DNA from: Limnohabitans sp. WS1
GTDB lineage: Bacteria > Pseudomonadota > Gammaproteobacteria > Burkholderiales > Burkholderiaceae_C
Assembly (NCBI RefSeq): GCF_003063265.1
Contig: NZ_NERU01000019.1
Coordinates: 29,568-93,567 of the forward strand
Length of the DNA: 64,000 nucleotides
Direction of reading: 5' to 3'
Part shown: piece by piece, positions 15,176 through 24,306 of the stretch
How positions within the stretch are numbered: the stretch's first letter is position 1
Layout of the letters: the number at the start of each line of letters is the position of its first letter
The notes under the pieces: model-generated
What the model was told of the DNA's origin: nothing
What the model saw: the letters and a program-made list of their open reading frames with translations, nothing else
Databases searched by the model: none
Position numbers and translations under genes: made by a program

Positions 15176-15725
15176 AGGTCGGCGGCTTCAGCCCCGACAT
15201 GGACCTGCGGCACAGTGGACATTGTCGGAGCTGAAGCTACCGACCTACGGGGATATCTGTAGGTCGGCGGCTTCAGCCCGGACATGGACCTGCGCCACAG
15301 CGGACATTGTCGGACCTGAAGGTACCGACGTACGGGGATATCTGTAGGTCGGCGGCTTCAGCCCCGACATGGACCTGCGGCACAGCGGACATTGTCGGAC
15401 CTGAAGGTACCGATCTACGGTGGATATCTGCAGGTCGGCGGCTTCAGCCCCGACATGAACCTGCGGCACAGCGGACATTGCCGGACCTGAAGGTACCGAC
15501 CTACGGGGATATCTGTAGGTCGGCGGCTTTAGCCCCGACATGGACCTGCGCCACAGTGGACATTGTCGGACCTGAAGGTACCGACCTGCGGGGATATCTG
15601 TAGGTCGGCGGCTTTAGCCCCGACATGGACCTGCGCCACAGTGGACACTGTCGGACCTGAAGGTACCGACCTACGGGGATATCTGTAGGTCGGCGGCTTC
15701 AGCCCCGACATGGACCTGCGGCAAA
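15176..15725. repeat. Family B REP array, 85-bp tandem period, about 6.5 units
   Basis: aggtcggcggctt starts at 15176, 15261, 15346, 15432, 15517, 15602 and 15687. Each unit has an arm ggcggcttcagccccgacat and a degenerate inverted partner (gtcggacctgaaggtaccga), giving one long imperfect hairpin with a loop near gcggcacagcgg. The array fills the 645-bp gap 15141-15785 between the divergent ATPase gene and psd, so it occupies their promoter region. No gene is present in it. Confidence 0.9.
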
Positions 15726-15785
15726 GCCAGCTGGGCTGCCCGATAAAATCAAGCCCTTCTTCTGAACCGCCCCGGCGGCCCCCAC

Positions 15786-16643
15786 ATGTCCAGCTCCTTT
15801 TCTGACCGCTTGGCGGTTTTGCCGCAGTACCTGATTCCCAAACAAGCCTTGACCGCCTTTGCGGGCTGGGTGGCGGGCAGCCAGTGGGGGGGCACAACGA
15901 CCGGCATCATCAACTGGTTCGTCAAGCGCTACAACGTGAACATGAGCGAAGCGGCCAACCCGGACACGGCCAGCTACAAGAGCTTCAACGAATTTTTCAC
16001 ACGCCCGCTCAAGGCCAGCGCACGGCCCCTGGCCGATGCTGCTTTCGTGAGTCCGGTGGACGGGGCCATCAGCCAGTGCGGCCCGATTTCTGGCGACCAG
16101 GTGTTTCAGGCCAAGGGCCACCGCTACAGCACACGCGCCCTGGTGGGCGGTGATGCGGCGCTGGCGGCGCAGTTTCAGGATGGTAAATTTGCCACGCTGT
16201 ACCTGAGCCCCCGCGACTACCACCGCATCCACATGCCGTGTGCCGGGCGCTTGACCCGCATGATTTACGTGCCGGGCGATTTGTTTTCGGTCAATCCGAC
16301 CACGGCACGGGGCGTGCCCGGCCTGTTTGCGCGCAACGAGCGGGTGGTCTGCGTGTTTGAAGGCGAGCACGGCCCGTTTGTCATGGTGCTGGTGGGCGCG
16401 ACCATCGTGGGCAGCATGGCCACCGTGTGGCACGGGGTGGTGAACCCGCCACGCGCTGGCCAGATCCGGGAATGGACTTATGAAATGGGCAACATCGCCC
16501 TGGCGCAAGGCGAAGAGATGGGCCGCTTTTTGCTGGGCTCCACCGTGGTCATGCTGTTCCCCCAAGGTGTGATGCAGTTCAACAAGGACTGGACAGCCAC
16601 CCGGCCCATCGTCATGGGCGAGGCCATGGGCAGCTTGGACTGA
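15786..16643 (+). CDS. psd: Phosphatidylserine decarboxylase proenzyme
   Basis: 285 residues. Converts phosphatidylserine to phosphatidylethanolamine at the inner membrane. The self-cleavage motif LGST is at 250-253, so Ser252 becomes the pyruvoyl group of the small alpha chain. DYHRIHMP carries the conserved active-site histidines. The length fits the short, type-I bacterial proenzyme. The upstream region is filled by the family B repeat array. There is no pss gene next to it. Confidence 0.95.
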   Translation: MSSSFSDRLAVLPQYLIPKQALTAFAGWVAGSQWGGTTTGIINWFVKRYNVNMSEAANPDTASYKSFNEFFTRPLKASARPLADAAFVSPVDGAISQCGPISGDQVFQAKGHRYSTRALVGGDAALAAQFQDGKFATLYLSPRDYHRIHMPCAGRLTRMIYVPGDLFSVNPTTARGVPGLFARNERVVCVFEGEHGPFVMVLVGATIVGSMATVWHGVVNPPRAGQIREWTYEMGNIALAQGEEMGRFLLGSTVVMLFPQGVMQFNKDWTATRPIVMGEAMGSLD

Positions 16644-16667
16644 GAACGGACCAAGTCAGTGCTGAAT

Positions 16668-16701
16668 CGACCGAGGAGACAAGCACTTGACGCCTCGGTC
16701 G
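16668..16701. terminator. Candidate terminator hairpin after psd
   Basis: cgaccgagg (16668-16676) and cctcggtcg (16693-16701) form a perfect 9-bp stem with a 16-nt loop, between psd and the convergent glycosylase gene. The T run is weak. Confidence 0.45.
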
Positions 16702-16722
16702 CTGTTCAAAGACCCCCGATTT

Positions 16723-17652
16723 TTAACCTTTGACCACCTGAAGCGCCAGCACCAAATCGGCCCAGGCTTTGGCTTTGTCCGCCGGGTTGCGCAGCAAGCT
16801 TGAAGGGGGGTAGGTCACCACCACCGGCACCCCTTGGTAGTCGTGCAAGCGGCCCCGCAGCTTGCCCATGGGCTCGGTGCTGCCCAACAGGGACTGAATG
16901 GCAAATCGGCCCATGGCCAAAATAACTTGGGGTTGCACCAATGCAACTTGCCGGGACAAGTACGCGGCGCAAACCGCCAACTCACCCGGCTCGGGGTTAC
17001 GCCCATTCGGGGGGCGGCACTTGACTGCGCTCGTCAGGTGCGCCTCGGTCAGGGCCAAGCCGTCCACTGGCACGGCCCCGGTCGCTGTCCCAGCTGCGCG
17101 GCGCGCCCCCACCGCCTTCAGCATGTTGTCCAGCAACACGCCTTCAGGGCCCGCAAAAACCTGCCCCGTTTCTTCGTCTTGCTCGCTGGGCGGGTCCCCC
17201 ACGACCAGCCACGCGGCTTTGGCTCGTCCAACGCCCAACATGGGGGGCTTGCCTGAAGCGCACAGGGCACAAGCTTTGCAGCCGCTGACCGCGGCCTCCA
17301 GGCCCGACCAATCCATCTCGGCCAAGCCTGGGGGCAAGGGCGGGCGCTCTGAGGGCACTGCGCCCAAGGGGGCGGCCGTGACCGGCAACACCCGCTTTGG
17401 AGGCACGTCAGGCCGCGCTGGGCGCTCGGGCAGCGATTCGGGTGCGGCGTCCCCAAGCGGTGAAACGGCCAAAGGGGCAAGCGCCTGAGAAGCGGCTTTG
17501 GGCGTGGAGACAGTCTGTGCGCTGTGCGCCGGGGGAGGCGCAGGCTCGGCATCGGCTTTGGGCCACCACACGCGCACACCCATTTCGGCCAGCATGGCGC
17601 GTTGGCGGTCGTCCAGGTCGAATCGGGTCGGGTCGCTCATGTTGGGGCTCAC
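16723..17652 (-). CDS. Type-4 (iron-sulfur) uracil-DNA glycosylase
   Basis: 309 residues. Removes uracil from DNA. The C-terminal 200 residues form the UDG domain. GCKACALC supplies one pair of Fe-S cysteines and two more come from KCRPPNGRNPEPGE and AVCAAYL. The catalytic motif GDPPSEQDEETGQVFAGPEG corresponds to the family's GExPGxxEDxxGxPFVGxAG, with Pro-Pro in place of the usual Ala-Pro. The first 110 residues are Pro/Ala-rich and probably disordered. The start overlaps the rimI stop by 4 bp (ATGA). Confidence 0.87.
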   Translation of the reverse strand: MSPNMSDPTRFDLDDRQRAMLAEMGVRVWWPKADAEPAPPPAHSAQTVSTPKAASQALAPLAVSPLGDAAPESLPERPARPDVPPKRVLPVTAAPLGAVPSERPPLPPGLAEMDWSGLEAAVSGCKACALCASGKPPMLGVGRAKAAWLVVGDPPSEQDEETGQVFAGPEGVLLDNMLKAVGARRAAGTATGAVPVDGLALTEAHLTSAVKCRPPNGRNPEPGELAVCAAYLSRQVALVQPQVILAMGRFAIQSLLGSTEPMGKLRGRLHDYQGVPVVVTYPPSSLLRNPADKAKAWADLVLALQVVKG

Positions 17653-18161
17653 AGTTTCAAACTCATCACCACCGCGTGTTCACGCTGCTGGCGACCTGCG
17701 GGATAGTAATCCTTGCGGATGCTGATCTGCCTGAATCCATAGCGCTGGTAGACCTGCAAGGCGCGCTGGTTGCTTTGGCGCACCTCCAGCCACAGCCATT
17801 GGGCACCTTCTTGGCGCGACCACAGCGACAAGGCCTCCAGCATCATGTGGCCCCAACCTTGGCCTTGGCGTGCCGGGGCGACGGTGATGTTGAGCAAATG
17901 CATTTCTTCAAAACCGCGCATGGCCAAAAAGTAACCCAGCAACTCGTCATCGAGCCACAGGCATTGGGCCTCAAACAAGGGGTTGATCGAATCCCGAAAA
18001 TTGCCGCGTGACCAAGGATGGCTGTAAGCGCTTTGCTCAATGGCCATGACGGCATCGAGGTCGTCTTGCGTCATGGGGGCCAGAGTGACCGCATCGCGCA
18101 TGGCCTGCGATGGTGGGGCCTGCCGTGGTGGGGCATCTGGCTTCATGTCTGGGCCCGTCAT
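17649..18161 (-). CDS. rimI: Ribosomal protein bS18-alanine N-acetyltransferase
   Basis: 170 residues, GNAT fold. The acetyl-CoA motif RQGQGWG lies near 109-115, preceded by MHLLNITVAP, and EVRQSNQRALQVYQRYGF is the characteristic RimI segment. An N-terminal extension of about 25 residues is unusual; an internal Met (MRDAVTLAP) could be the real start. It is translationally coupled (4-bp overlaps) to tsaB before it and the glycosylase after it. The tsaB-rimI pairing is common in bacteria. Confidence 0.9.
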   Translation of the reverse strand: MTGPDMKPDAPPRQAPPSQAMRDAVTLAPMTQDDLDAVMAIEQSAYSHPWSRGNFRDSINPLFEAQCLWLDDELLGYFLAMRGFEEMHLLNITVAPARQGQGWGHMMLEALSLWSRQEGAQWLWLEVRQSNQRALQVYQRYGFRQISIRKDYYPAGRQQREHAVVMSLKL

Positions 18162-18943
18162 GCCTGGGGGGCCGCTTTGGCGCTCGCAGCTTGGGCTTTC
18201 ATGGCCTCACGCTCGGCGGTGGTGTTGGCCACTTTGTCACGGATGTACAAGGGCATGGCCTGATCGGCCGGCACAGCCAGCCCCTTCGCCCACAAATCGG
18301 GGGCCAAACGCAGCAAAGCGGCGGCCGTGGGCAAAGCCACTTCATGCCGGCCTTGCGGCAGCCGTGCGCCATAAACGGCCAAGGCATTGCCTGCCAACAA
18401 CACAGCTTTGCCCTGCGGTAGGTGGATTTTTTCTGGGGCACTGACCTGCAAAGGGGACGCCTCTTGCCAGTGGCCTTGATCTGGCCCATCCACCTCGGAC
18501 GAAGGCTGCCAAAGGTAAGCCGCGCTGTACACCTCATCCATGCGTGCATCGAGCATGGCCAGCACCGTCAACGGCGCATCGGGCGGCAGGTGCCCGGCTT
18601 GGCACTGCGCAAAGCGGGCCTCTTCGGCCACGGCCAGCAAAGTATCCACCGGCAAAACGGGCAAATCGGCCCCAAACGCCAGACCCTGGGCCACGGCACA
18701 GGCCGTGCGCAAACCCGTGAACGAGCCCGGCCCCCGGCCAAACACGATCGCATCAAGCGACGCCAGCGGCATGTCGGCCTCGGCCAACATGGCCAGCACA
18801 GCGGGAATCAAGCCACTCGAAGCCTGTGCGCCACCGGGCAGGGTTTGCGTCCAAACCCGATCACCTCGGGCCACCGCCAAAGACAGCACATCGGTGCTGG
18901 TGTCAAAGGCCAACCAACGCCATTCTTTTGGCTGAGTGCTCAT
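18158..18943 (-). CDS. tsaB: tRNA threonylcarbamoyladenosine biosynthesis protein TsaB
   Basis: 261 residues from the ATG giving MSTQPKEWRWLAFDTSTD. TsaB is the non-catalytic partner of TsaD and TsaE in forming t6A37 on tRNAs. The actin-like nucleotide fold starts LAFDTSTDVLSLAV, and GRGPGSFTGLRTACA is the family's signature segment. The frame stays open upstream, but that is GC-rich shadow of the neighbouring gene. It overlaps EamA upstream and rimI downstream by 4 bp each. Confidence 0.93.
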   Translation of the reverse strand: MSTQPKEWRWLAFDTSTDVLSLAVARGDRVWTQTLPGGAQASSGLIPAVLAMLAEADMPLASLDAIVFGRGPGSFTGLRTACAVAQGLAFGADLPVLPVDTLLAVAEEARFAQCQAGHLPPDAPLTVLAMLDARMDEVYSAAYLWQPSSEVDGPDQGHWQEASPLQVSAPEKIHLPQGKAVLLAGNALAVYGARLPQGRHEVALPTAAALLRLAPDLWAKGLAVPADQAMPLYIRDKVANTTAEREAMKAQAASAKAAPQA

Positions 18944-19923
18944 GGCTTGCTCCCGGATGAAACGGCTCCCGGCGAAACGACCGCTGGCTTGGCCTGGCGC
19001 ACGCCAAACAAAATCCCACTGGTCACCAGCGCCAGCCCGATCAGCAAATTCCAATGCAAGGGCTCCCCCAAAAACCACACCGCCCCCAAAGCCGACAAGC
19101 CCGGCACCAGCGCGGTGATCATGGTCGAGCGCACCGGACCGTAGTGGCGCACCATCTGGGTGAAGGTGATGCCCGAAATGACCACCGAGCCCACACCCTG
19201 AAAGACGGCCTGGAACAAAATTTCGGACCAGGGGGTCTGGTGCAGATGCGTGGGCAGAATCGACAAACCCACCAACACAAGAAACAAGGGCACAAAACAC
19301 ACAAAGGCAAATGCCGTGATGGCCATGGTGGCCCGCACCGCATCGAAGCCGTGGCGGCGCACCATCACGCTGTAACTGGCCCAGCACAGGCCTGCCGCCA
19401 TGAACAGCAAATCGCCCTTCCAGACCTCGCCGCCGTCAAAAGCCATGAGCAAGCTGGCTCCGCCCACCAACACATCGCCCAGCACAATAAAGCCCAGGCC
19501 CACCGCCCGCACAGCCGACACTTTTTCACGCAAGAACAGCCAAGCCAGCAAGGTGGTCCACAAAGGCAAGCTGCCCGGCATGAGCACCGAGGCATGCGAG
19601 GCCGGCGCGTAAAAAAACCCGGTGTAAGCCAAGATGGCGTACAAAAATCCCCCCAACACCCCCGTTTGCACCGTGGGGCGCAAAGGCAGGGGCGACAAGC
19701 CCCACAAAGACCCCACCTGTTGCCCGGCTTGCCGCGCCGGTCGCATGAGCCACCAAGCCCAAGGCAGCAAAACAGCGCTGGCCCCCAAAACACGCGCAAA
19801 CGCGATGTCCAAAGGCAACAAGCCCCGGGACGCCGAGGCACGCGCAATGACAATGAAACCGGTCCAGATGAGCACCGTGATGACCGCCGAAGCCAGGCCC
19901 ACAGTTTTTGAAGAAAATCGCAT
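18940..19923 (-). CDS. EamA/DMT-family transporter
   Basis: 327 residues from ATG 19923 (MRFSSKTVGLASAVI); an alternative ATG at 19971 adds 16 residues, and neither has a strong ribosome-binding site. About ten membrane segments in two EamA repeats, for example TGFFYAPASHASVLMPGS in the first half. Substrate unknown. It is first in a chain of overlapping genes EamA-tsaB-rimI-glycosylase, although its function is unrelated to the rest. Confidence 0.85.
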   Translation of the reverse strand: MRFSSKTVGLASAVITVLIWTGFIVIARASASRGLLPLDIAFARVLGASAVLLPWAWWLMRPARQAGQQVGSLWGLSPLPLRPTVQTGVLGGFLYAILAYTGFFYAPASHASVLMPGSLPLWTTLLAWLFLREKVSAVRAVGLGFIVLGDVLVGGASLLMAFDGGEVWKGDLLFMAAGLCWASYSVMVRRHGFDAVRATMAITAFAFVCFVPLFLVLVGLSILPTHLHQTPWSEILFQAVFQGVGSVVISGITFTQMVRHYGPVRSTMITALVPGLSALGAVWFLGEPLHWNLLIGLALVTSGILFGVRQAKPAVVSPGAVSSGSKP

Positions 19924-20002
19924 GGCCCGAATCATACGGGGCCGCTGCACAGGTGCGAGCTGTATCGCCATTGATCGAACCGGTCCCCGTTAGACTCGCC
20001 CG

Positions 20003-21565
20003 ATGACCCGCTCCCGCGCCAAGCGCCCATTTTTGTTCACCCTGGCCCTGGCTGGCTGTGCAGCCTTGGCGCTGAGTACCGCCTTGTTCTGGCCTGCCCA
20101 TGCGCAAACTACTGCCCAAGCCACGCTGCCCAAGGATGTCCTGCAAACACTGCAAAAGGCCCAAGTCCCCCCTTCGGCCCTGAGCGTGCTCATCGCCCCA
20201 CTGCCCAATGGTGCCGCGTCCAGCAACGCCCAGCAACGGCACTTGTTGCACCACGCGCAAGCCAGCGTCAACCCGGCCTCGGTCATGAAGCTGTTCACCA
20301 CCTATGCGGGTTTGAGCCTGCTGGGGCCTGATCACGTCTGGCGCAACCGGGTGTACACCGATGGCACCTTGCGCGATGGCGTGCTCCAGGGCAACCTGGT
20401 CGTGCGCGGCAGCGGAGACCCCAAACTGGTGGTCGAGCGTCTGCAAGAGCTGCTGGCGCAAGTTCGGGCGGCGGGCGTGCGCGAGGTGCGCGGGGACATC
20501 GTGCTGGACCGCAGCGTGTTTGACGTGCGCGAACGCAGTGAGCCCTTCGACGACGAACCGCTGCGGCCCTACAACGTGGGGCCAGATGGGCTGTTGCTCA
20601 ATTTCAAGGCGGTGGTTTACAAGTTCACGCCCAACGCTGCCAGCGGTCAGGTGCAGGTGCGCTTTGAACCACCGCTGGCGGGTTTTTCTGCCCCGATGCA
20701 ACTGCCACTCAGCCAAGCCCCGTGCAGCGACTGGCGTCGCCAGCTGCAGGCCGACTTCAGCCAGCCGCAGCAGGTGAAGTTTGCAGGCCGTTACCCGACC
20801 AGCTGCGGCGAACGCGAATGGCCCGTGGCCTACCCCGAACCCGAGGCCTATGCGCCGCGTGTCATGCAGGCCCTGTGGCAGGCAGCAGGCGGGCAGCTCA
20901 CGGGACAGGTGCGCTACGGCACTCGCCCTGCATCGGCCAAGCTGCTGCTGGATGCGCCCTCCTTGCCCTTGTCCGAGATCATCAAAGACATCAATAAATT
21001 CTCAAACAACGTGATGGCGCAGCAGCTGTACCTGACGCTGTCGAGCGAGATGGGCTCGCCTGGGCGGTTTGAGGCCTCGCGCTTGCGCCTGTCGCAATGG
21101 TGGCGACAGGGCTTTGCCGGACACGATGAGCCGGTGCTGGACAACGGCTCCGGTCTGTCGCGCAGCGAGCGCAGCACGGCGCAGGCCCTGACCGCCTTGC
21201 TGCAGGCCGCAAATGCCAGCCCGCACGCCAGGCACTTTGTCGACTCGCTGGCCATTGCCGGGGTGGATGGCACCGCCGCCCGCCTGAAAGAGCGCAGCCC
21301 CCAATCGCCCGTGATCGGCAACGCCTGGCTCAAAACCGGCTCGTTGCGCGATGTGGCCTCGGTGGCCGGTTATGTGCAGGGCCAAAGCGGACAGCGCTAC
21401 ACCTTGGTGGCCGTGCTGCACCACCCCAACGCCCACCAGGCGCGGGCGGCACTCGACCAGCTGCTCGAATGGACCGTGCGCGACCAAGAGAAAAACACCA
21501 CAAACACGACCAGCCGCCTCTCGCCTGCCGCCGCACGAGAACGCACGCCAGCGCCACGCCCTTGA
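20003..21565 (+). CDS. dacB: D-alanyl-D-alanine carboxypeptidase/endopeptidase (PBP4, S13 family)
   Basis: 520 residues with a signal peptide ending near AHA (32-34). It trims or cuts peptidoglycan cross-links in the periplasm. All three penicillin-binding motifs are seen: S93-V-M-K96, S335-N-N337, and K445-T-G447. The roughly 240-residue spacing between the first two is typical of PBP4, which has an extra domain there. Divergent from the EamA gene. Confidence 0.95.
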   Translation: MTRSRAKRPFLFTLALAGCAALALSTALFWPAHAQTTAQATLPKDVLQTLQKAQVPPSALSVLIAPLPNGAASSNAQQRHLLHHAQASVNPASVMKLFTTYAGLSLLGPDHVWRNRVYTDGTLRDGVLQGNLVVRGSGDPKLVVERLQELLAQVRAAGVREVRGDIVLDRSVFDVRERSEPFDDEPLRPYNVGPDGLLLNFKAVVYKFTPNAASGQVQVRFEPPLAGFSAPMQLPLSQAPCSDWRRQLQADFSQPQQVKFAGRYPTSCGEREWPVAYPEPEAYAPRVMQALWQAAGGQLTGQVRYGTRPASAKLLLDAPSLPLSEIIKDINKFSNNVMAQQLYLTLSSEMGSPGRFEASRLRLSQWWRQGFAGHDEPVLDNGSGLSRSERSTAQALTALLQAANASPHARHFVDSLAIAGVDGTAARLKERSPQSPVIGNAWLKTGSLRDVASVAGYVQGQSGQRYTLVAVLHHPNAHQARAALDQLLEWTVRDQEKNTTNTTSRLSPAAARERTPAPRP

Positions 21566-21604
21566 CCGCAAGCCCTTGTCCTTCCCCCCCACACACGACT
21601 GAAC

Positions 21605-21859
21605 ATGAACCTGATTGACTGGGTCGGCTCTTTGGCCGCCATCTTGACCACCGCCAGCTTTGTGCCACAGGCCTGGCACACCTTTCGAACCCGTGACGTG
21701 AGCGGCATCTCCTTGAGCATGTACAGCCTGTTCACCGTGGGCGTGGCACTGTGGCTGGTCTACGGCATCTTGCTCACCGCCTGGCCCATCATCATCGCCA
21801 ACGTCATCACCACCAGCTTGGCGCTGATGATTTTGGTGATGAAGCTGCGCTATCGGTGA
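21605..21859 (+). CDS. SemiSWEET-type sugar transporter (PQ-loop)
   Basis: 84 residues, three membrane helices. ASFVPQAWHTFRTRDVSGIS contains the PQ motif, and the third helix has a conserved Asn (IIIANVITTS). SemiSWEETs dimerise to form a sugar uniport path in the inner membrane; the sugar is unknown. It starts 39 bp after dacB on the same strand. Confidence 0.88.
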   Translation: MNLIDWVGSLAAILTTASFVPQAWHTFRTRDVSGISLSMYSLFTVGVALWLVYGILLTAWPIIIANVITTSLALMILVMKLRYR

Positions 21860-21933
21860 CTCCTGACCCCTTCGATCGCTGGCAGATCGGTAAATACCCC
21901 ATGGTTTGAAAGCCATCACTGCACTAAAGTGAA

Positions 21934-21953
21934 AAAAGAACGATTGTTCTTTT
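21934..21953. promoter_or_regulatory. Palindromic operator-like site before the lipase gene
   Basis: aaaagaac-gatt-gttctttt has perfect 8-bp arms around 4 bp and lies 20 bp before the lipase ATG. The form is typical of TetR-family operators (gaac-N4-gttc). No TetR gene is in the window. Confidence 0.5.
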
Positions 21954-21973
21954 AAATCCAATGGAGACACCCC

Positions 21974-23245
21974 ATGAAAACATTGAAGTTCGGCATCTCG
22001 ATTTTGGGCGCGGCCTTGCTCGCCGCTTGCGGCGGCAGCGATTCGCCACATGGCGCACTGCTCGATAACCCGGTTTTGCTGGCCACACTGACCAAATCTC
22101 AATTCGACAGTGGTCCTCTGGTGAACTTGAGTGGCCCAGCCAAATGTGATGTCAAGGTGGTTTCTCTCAACTACGTGACACCCGGCGTCAAGGGCGAAAG
22201 TTCTAACGCCTCTGGCGTTTTGTTGCTGCCCACGGGTGCAGGTTGCACCGCCGCAGCGCCTTTGGTGGCCTATGCCAAGGGCACTGACGTGCAAAAGCCC
22301 CGCACACTGGCCAACCCGGCAGATGGCGAAACCTTCTTGCTGGCTGCCATGTACGCCAGTCAGGGCTATGCCGTGGTGGCGACCGACTACCTGGGATTTG
22401 CCAAATCCAACTACAGCTTCCACCCCTACCTGCACGCAGACTCCGAAGCAACCTCGGTCATTGACTCGATTCGCGCCGCTCGCAACGCCGTGGCATCACA
22501 AGGGGCCAGCCTCAATGGCAAAGTCATGCTGACCGGCTACTCACAAGGGGGTCACGCCTCCATGGCCGCACACCGTGCCATTGAGAAAAACCTGTCCACC
22601 GAGATCAACGTGGTGGCTGGAGCGCACTTGGCTGGACCGTACAACCTGTCGGGCTCCATGAAACTCACAGAGGCCATTGCGGGTTACCAGTTCTTTGTGC
22701 CTTATCTGGTGACGGCCTGGCAAAAGATTTACGGCAATCTGTACAGCGATGTCAAAACTGCCTTCAAGGCCCCCTACGCCGACTGGATTGAAGGCTTGCT
22801 GCCTAACTCCACGCTGAACTACACCACGCTGGTGACCAGCGAAAAGCTGCCGGGCATCAATGGAGAAACACCCAACCAAGCCCGCGATGCCCTGTTTCAA
22901 TCAGCATTCAGCAGCGACATCTTGACCAATCCCAACAATGCCACCTTCCTGGCCGCCAAAAAGAACGACTTGCTGGACTGGACGCCCAAGTCACAACTCA
23001 TGCTGTGCGGCGGCAGTGGCGACCCCACCGTGCCACCGGCCATACACCAAGACGTCATGAAGAAAGCCTTTGATGACAAAAACCTGAGCAATGTGACCTC
23101 GGTCGATGTCGATATGTTCATTGAAGCCAACTACAGTGCCATCAAATCGAACAACCCTGCCACTTATTACGGCAACTACCACGGCACTTACGAGCCACCG
23201 TTTTGCCATTACGAGGCCAAAAAGGTGTTTGACTTGGTGAAGTAA
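21974..23245 (+). CDS. Secreted lipase/esterase lipoprotein, alpha/beta hydrolase
   Basis: 423 residues. The lipobox LLAAC puts the lipidated cysteine at residue 19. The nucleophile elbow GYSQGG places Ser190 as catalytic. ATDYLGFAKSN, SFHPYLHAD and GSGDPTVPPAIHQD resemble secretory-lipase (LIP) family proteins, the last supplying the likely catalytic Asp. Probably attached to the outer membrane or exported. It has its own operator-like palindrome upstream and a strong terminator downstream. Confidence 0.82.
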   Translation: MKTLKFGISILGAALLAACGGSDSPHGALLDNPVLLATLTKSQFDSGPLVNLSGPAKCDVKVVSLNYVTPGVKGESSNASGVLLLPTGAGCTAAAPLVAYAKGTDVQKPRTLANPADGETFLLAAMYASQGYAVVATDYLGFAKSNYSFHPYLHADSEATSVIDSIRAARNAVASQGASLNGKVMLTGYSQGGHASMAAHRAIEKNLSTEINVVAGAHLAGPYNLSGSMKLTEAIAGYQFFVPYLVTAWQKIYGNLYSDVKTAFKAPYADWIEGLLPNSTLNYTTLVTSEKLPGINGETPNQARDALFQSAFSSDILTNPNNATFLAAKKNDLLDWTPKSQLMLCGGSGDPTVPPAIHQDVMKKAFDDKNLSNVTSVDVDMFIEANYSAIKSNNPATYYGNYHGTYEPPFCHYEAKKVFDLVK

Positions 23246-23262
23246 ACACCCAAGCCCCACAC

Positions 23263-23291
23263 AACAAGGCCCGCTCAGTGCGGGCCTTGTT
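23263..23291. terminator. Rho-independent terminator between lipase and tsaC
   Basis: aacaaggcccgc-tcagt-gcgggccttgtt, a perfect 12-bp stem, sits between the convergent lipase and tsaC genes and can serve both. Confidence 0.85.
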
Positions 23292-23312
23292 ATTTTGAAG
23301 AAGGCAAAAGCC

Positions 23313-24305
23313 TCAAGCCGCTGCCCGCTGCAATCGGTCACGCACGCCTTCCCACTCGGGTGTGTCGGGCGGCAGCTGCACCCATATTTGTGTCACCCCC
23401 CGTGCGTCCAGATCGCGCAAGACGCTGAACAGATCATGCGCGGCCTGTTCAGCGCTTGTGGGCTGTTCGCGCCAGACAACACCTGCGCCGGCGTCAGGGC
23501 GTTGAGCCGACCACACCCCCAGGTTGTTGGCATGCGGACCCAGGGCCAACAGCTTGGCGTCGATGTCTTGCGCCAACATCAAGCGCACTTTGGCACGCGG
23601 CGCGTAGTGCGATTCGAGCGTGCCCGAGGCGCGTGGGGCGGCTTGGCCCATCACCTCCTGTGGCGCGTCCTTGTCCAGCACCGTTCGGCCGCAAACCGCT
23701 TCAATCTGCACTCGGGTGATGTGCCCGGGGCGCAGCAGCACCGGCTCGCCGCGTGTGCAGTCGATGATGGTGGACTCAATGCCCACCGCGCACTCGCCAC
23801 CGTCCAGAATCAGCAAGTCTTGGCCCAGTTCGGACTGCACATGCGCCGCAGTGGTTGGGCTCACGCGGCCAAAACGGTTGGCGCTGGGCGCTGACACGCC
23901 TTGCACACCCAAGACCGCACAGGCTTGCAACAGTTGCTGAGCAACCGGGTGCGACGGGCAGCGCAAACCAATCGAGTCTTGCCCACCCGCCGAGGCCGTG
24001 GCCACGCCGCTTTGACGCGGCAGGATCAAGGTCAAGGGGCCGGGCCAAAAAGTATCGATCAAGCGCTGCGCAAATTCGGGCACCTGTGCGGCAAAGAACG
24101 GCACCTGCGCGGCGCTGGCCACATGCACGATCAGCGGATGATCGGCCGGACGGCCTTTGGCCACAAAAATCTGGGCCACGGCCGCATCGTCGGTGGCATT
24201 GGCTGCCAAGCCGTACACCGTCTCAGTGGGCAGGCCCACCAATTGGCCGTCACGCAGGGCGCGTGCCGCCTGCGAAATGGCGTGTTCGTCTGCCGTCAAG
24301 ATCAT
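23313..24305 (-). CDS. tsaC: Threonylcarbamoyl-AMP synthase (Sua5 type)
   Basis: 330 residues from the ATG giving MILTADEHAISQAA. It makes threonylcarbamoyl-AMP from Thr, bicarbonate and ATP, the first step of t6A tRNA modification; its partner TsaB is encoded at 18158. The YrdC domain (1-205) shows LPTETVYGLAA and FVAKGRPADHPL. The C-terminal extra domain (about 210-330) marks it as Sua5 rather than short TsaC. One base separates it from the purK stop. Confidence 0.9.
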   Translation of the reverse strand: MILTADEHAISQAARALRDGQLVGLPTETVYGLAANATDDAAVAQIFVAKGRPADHPLIVHVASAAQVPFFAAQVPEFAQRLIDTFWPGPLTLILPRQSGVATASAGGQDSIGLRCPSHPVAQQLLQACAVLGVQGVSAPSANRFGRVSPTTAAHVQSELGQDLLILDGGECAVGIESTIIDCTRGEPVLLRPGHITRVQIEAVCGRTVLDKDAPQEVMGQAAPRASGTLESHYAPRAKVRLMLAQDIDAKLLALGPHANNLGVWSAQRPDAGAGVVWREQPTSAEQAAHDLFSVLRDLDARGVTQIWVQLPPDTPEWEGVRDRLQRAAA

Positions 24306-24306
24306 T

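Noticed and set aside
15046..15903. Several frames across the 15 kb repeats that encode strings such as SGLKPPTYRYPRRSV
   Set aside because: They are translations of the 85-bp palindromic array, repeat with its period and exist on both strands; no start signals or protein family.
18944..19387. N-terminal extension of tsaB by 148 codons
   Set aside because: The extension is antiparallel GC-rich shadow of the EamA gene; TsaB homology begins at the ATG at 18943.
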